Below, piece after piece: positions 5,967-6,057 of a DNA stretch of 6,057 bases. Position 1 is the first letter of the stretch. Each line of letters opens with the position of its first letter. Source of the stretch: JABMRF01 sp964434235 (GTDB lineage: Bacteria; Patescibacteriota; Patescibacteriia; UBA11705; JABHMO01); NCBI GenBank assembly GCA_964434235.1, contig CAYSUN010000050.1:1-6057 (forward strand), given 5' to 3'. Under the pieces are notes generated by a model that did no database searches, was not told the DNA's origin, and was given only the letters and a program-made list of their open reading frames with translations. Made by a program: the position numbers and the translations under genes.

Positions 5967-5995
5967 ACTATAGCAAATTAATACATTTTTGTCAA
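5967..5995 (-). promoter_or_regulatory. Extended -10 promoter of the lipoprotein gene
   Basis: On the - strand, a perfect TTGACA (plus 5990-5995) is followed after 17 bases by TATAGT (plus 5967-5972), preceded by TGC as in an extended -10 element. Transcription would start near 5960, leaving a leader of about 45 bases that contains the Shine-Dalgarno. It is the strongest-looking promoter in the window. Confidence 0.85.
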
Positions 5996-6009
5996 GGGTG
6001 CGTGGTAAT

Positions 6010-6028
6010 GTGCACACACATATTGCAC
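6010..6028. promoter_or_regulatory. Inverted repeat upstream of the lipoprotein promoter
   Basis: GTGCA (6010-6014) and TGCAC (6024-6028) form an inverted repeat with a 9-base spacer, 14 bases upstream of the -35 box. The 10-base centre-to-centre... spacing of about 14 bases between arm centres and the location allow an activator or repressor site, but this is speculative. The remaining bases to 6057 show no gene. Confidence 0.25.
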
Positions 6029-6057
6029 TTTTCTGCTAAACTTGGGGCATATGACAA

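Noticed and set aside
6023..6057. A rightward promoter (TTGCAC followed by CATATG) for a gene beyond the window
   Set aside because: The spacing and -10 match are poor, and the downstream sequence is cut off by the window edge.

Overview
The window is AT-rich bacterial DNA (23-35 % G+C in the hand-counted 60-base lines of the first four genes). It carries five protein genes, two well-formed promoters, one weaker promoter and three intrinsic terminators. The lysine-rich proteins, the L19 and UvrA sequence style, the small housekeeping genes and a thrombospondin type 3 repeat lipoprotein suggest a Candidate Phyla Radiation (Patescibacteria) genome. That assignment is an inference; no rRNA is present to prove it. 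The standard bacterial code fits: UGA ends uvrA and does not occur inside any gene.

Left block, + strand (1-2112): a RluA-family 23S rRNA pseudouridine synthase, guanylate kinase (gmk) and ribosomal protein L19 (rplS). The first two are 58 bases apart with no visible terminator or promoter between them, so they probably share a transcript. rplS has its own promoter (TTGACA, 17-base spacer, TATACT). It is preceded by an untranslated leader of about 83 bases that can fold into a long bulged hairpin, a candidate site of ribosomal-protein feedback control.

Centre (2113-2359): a convergent intergenic region with no gene. It holds two hairpin terminators, both of which look usable from either side. 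It also holds an array of 9-base repeats (AAAGTTNAT on the - strand) that begins immediately after the uvrA stop codon.

Right block, - strand (2360-5995): uvrA, the damage-recognition ATPase of nucleotide excision repair, with a plausible promoter and a short leader. Behind it lies an independent single-gene unit for a small secreted calcium-binding-type lipoprotein, with its own extended -10 promoter, strong Shine-Dalgarno and intrinsic terminator. This gene is clearly more G+C-rich (about 42-50 % in sampled lines) than the others.

The genes are mostly translation and repair housekeeping functions. I see no phage, transposon, CRISPR or defence genes and no obvious new multi-gene system. The points most worth a second look are the rplS leader, the 9-base repeats in frame with the uvrA tail, and the compositionally distinct lipoprotein unit.
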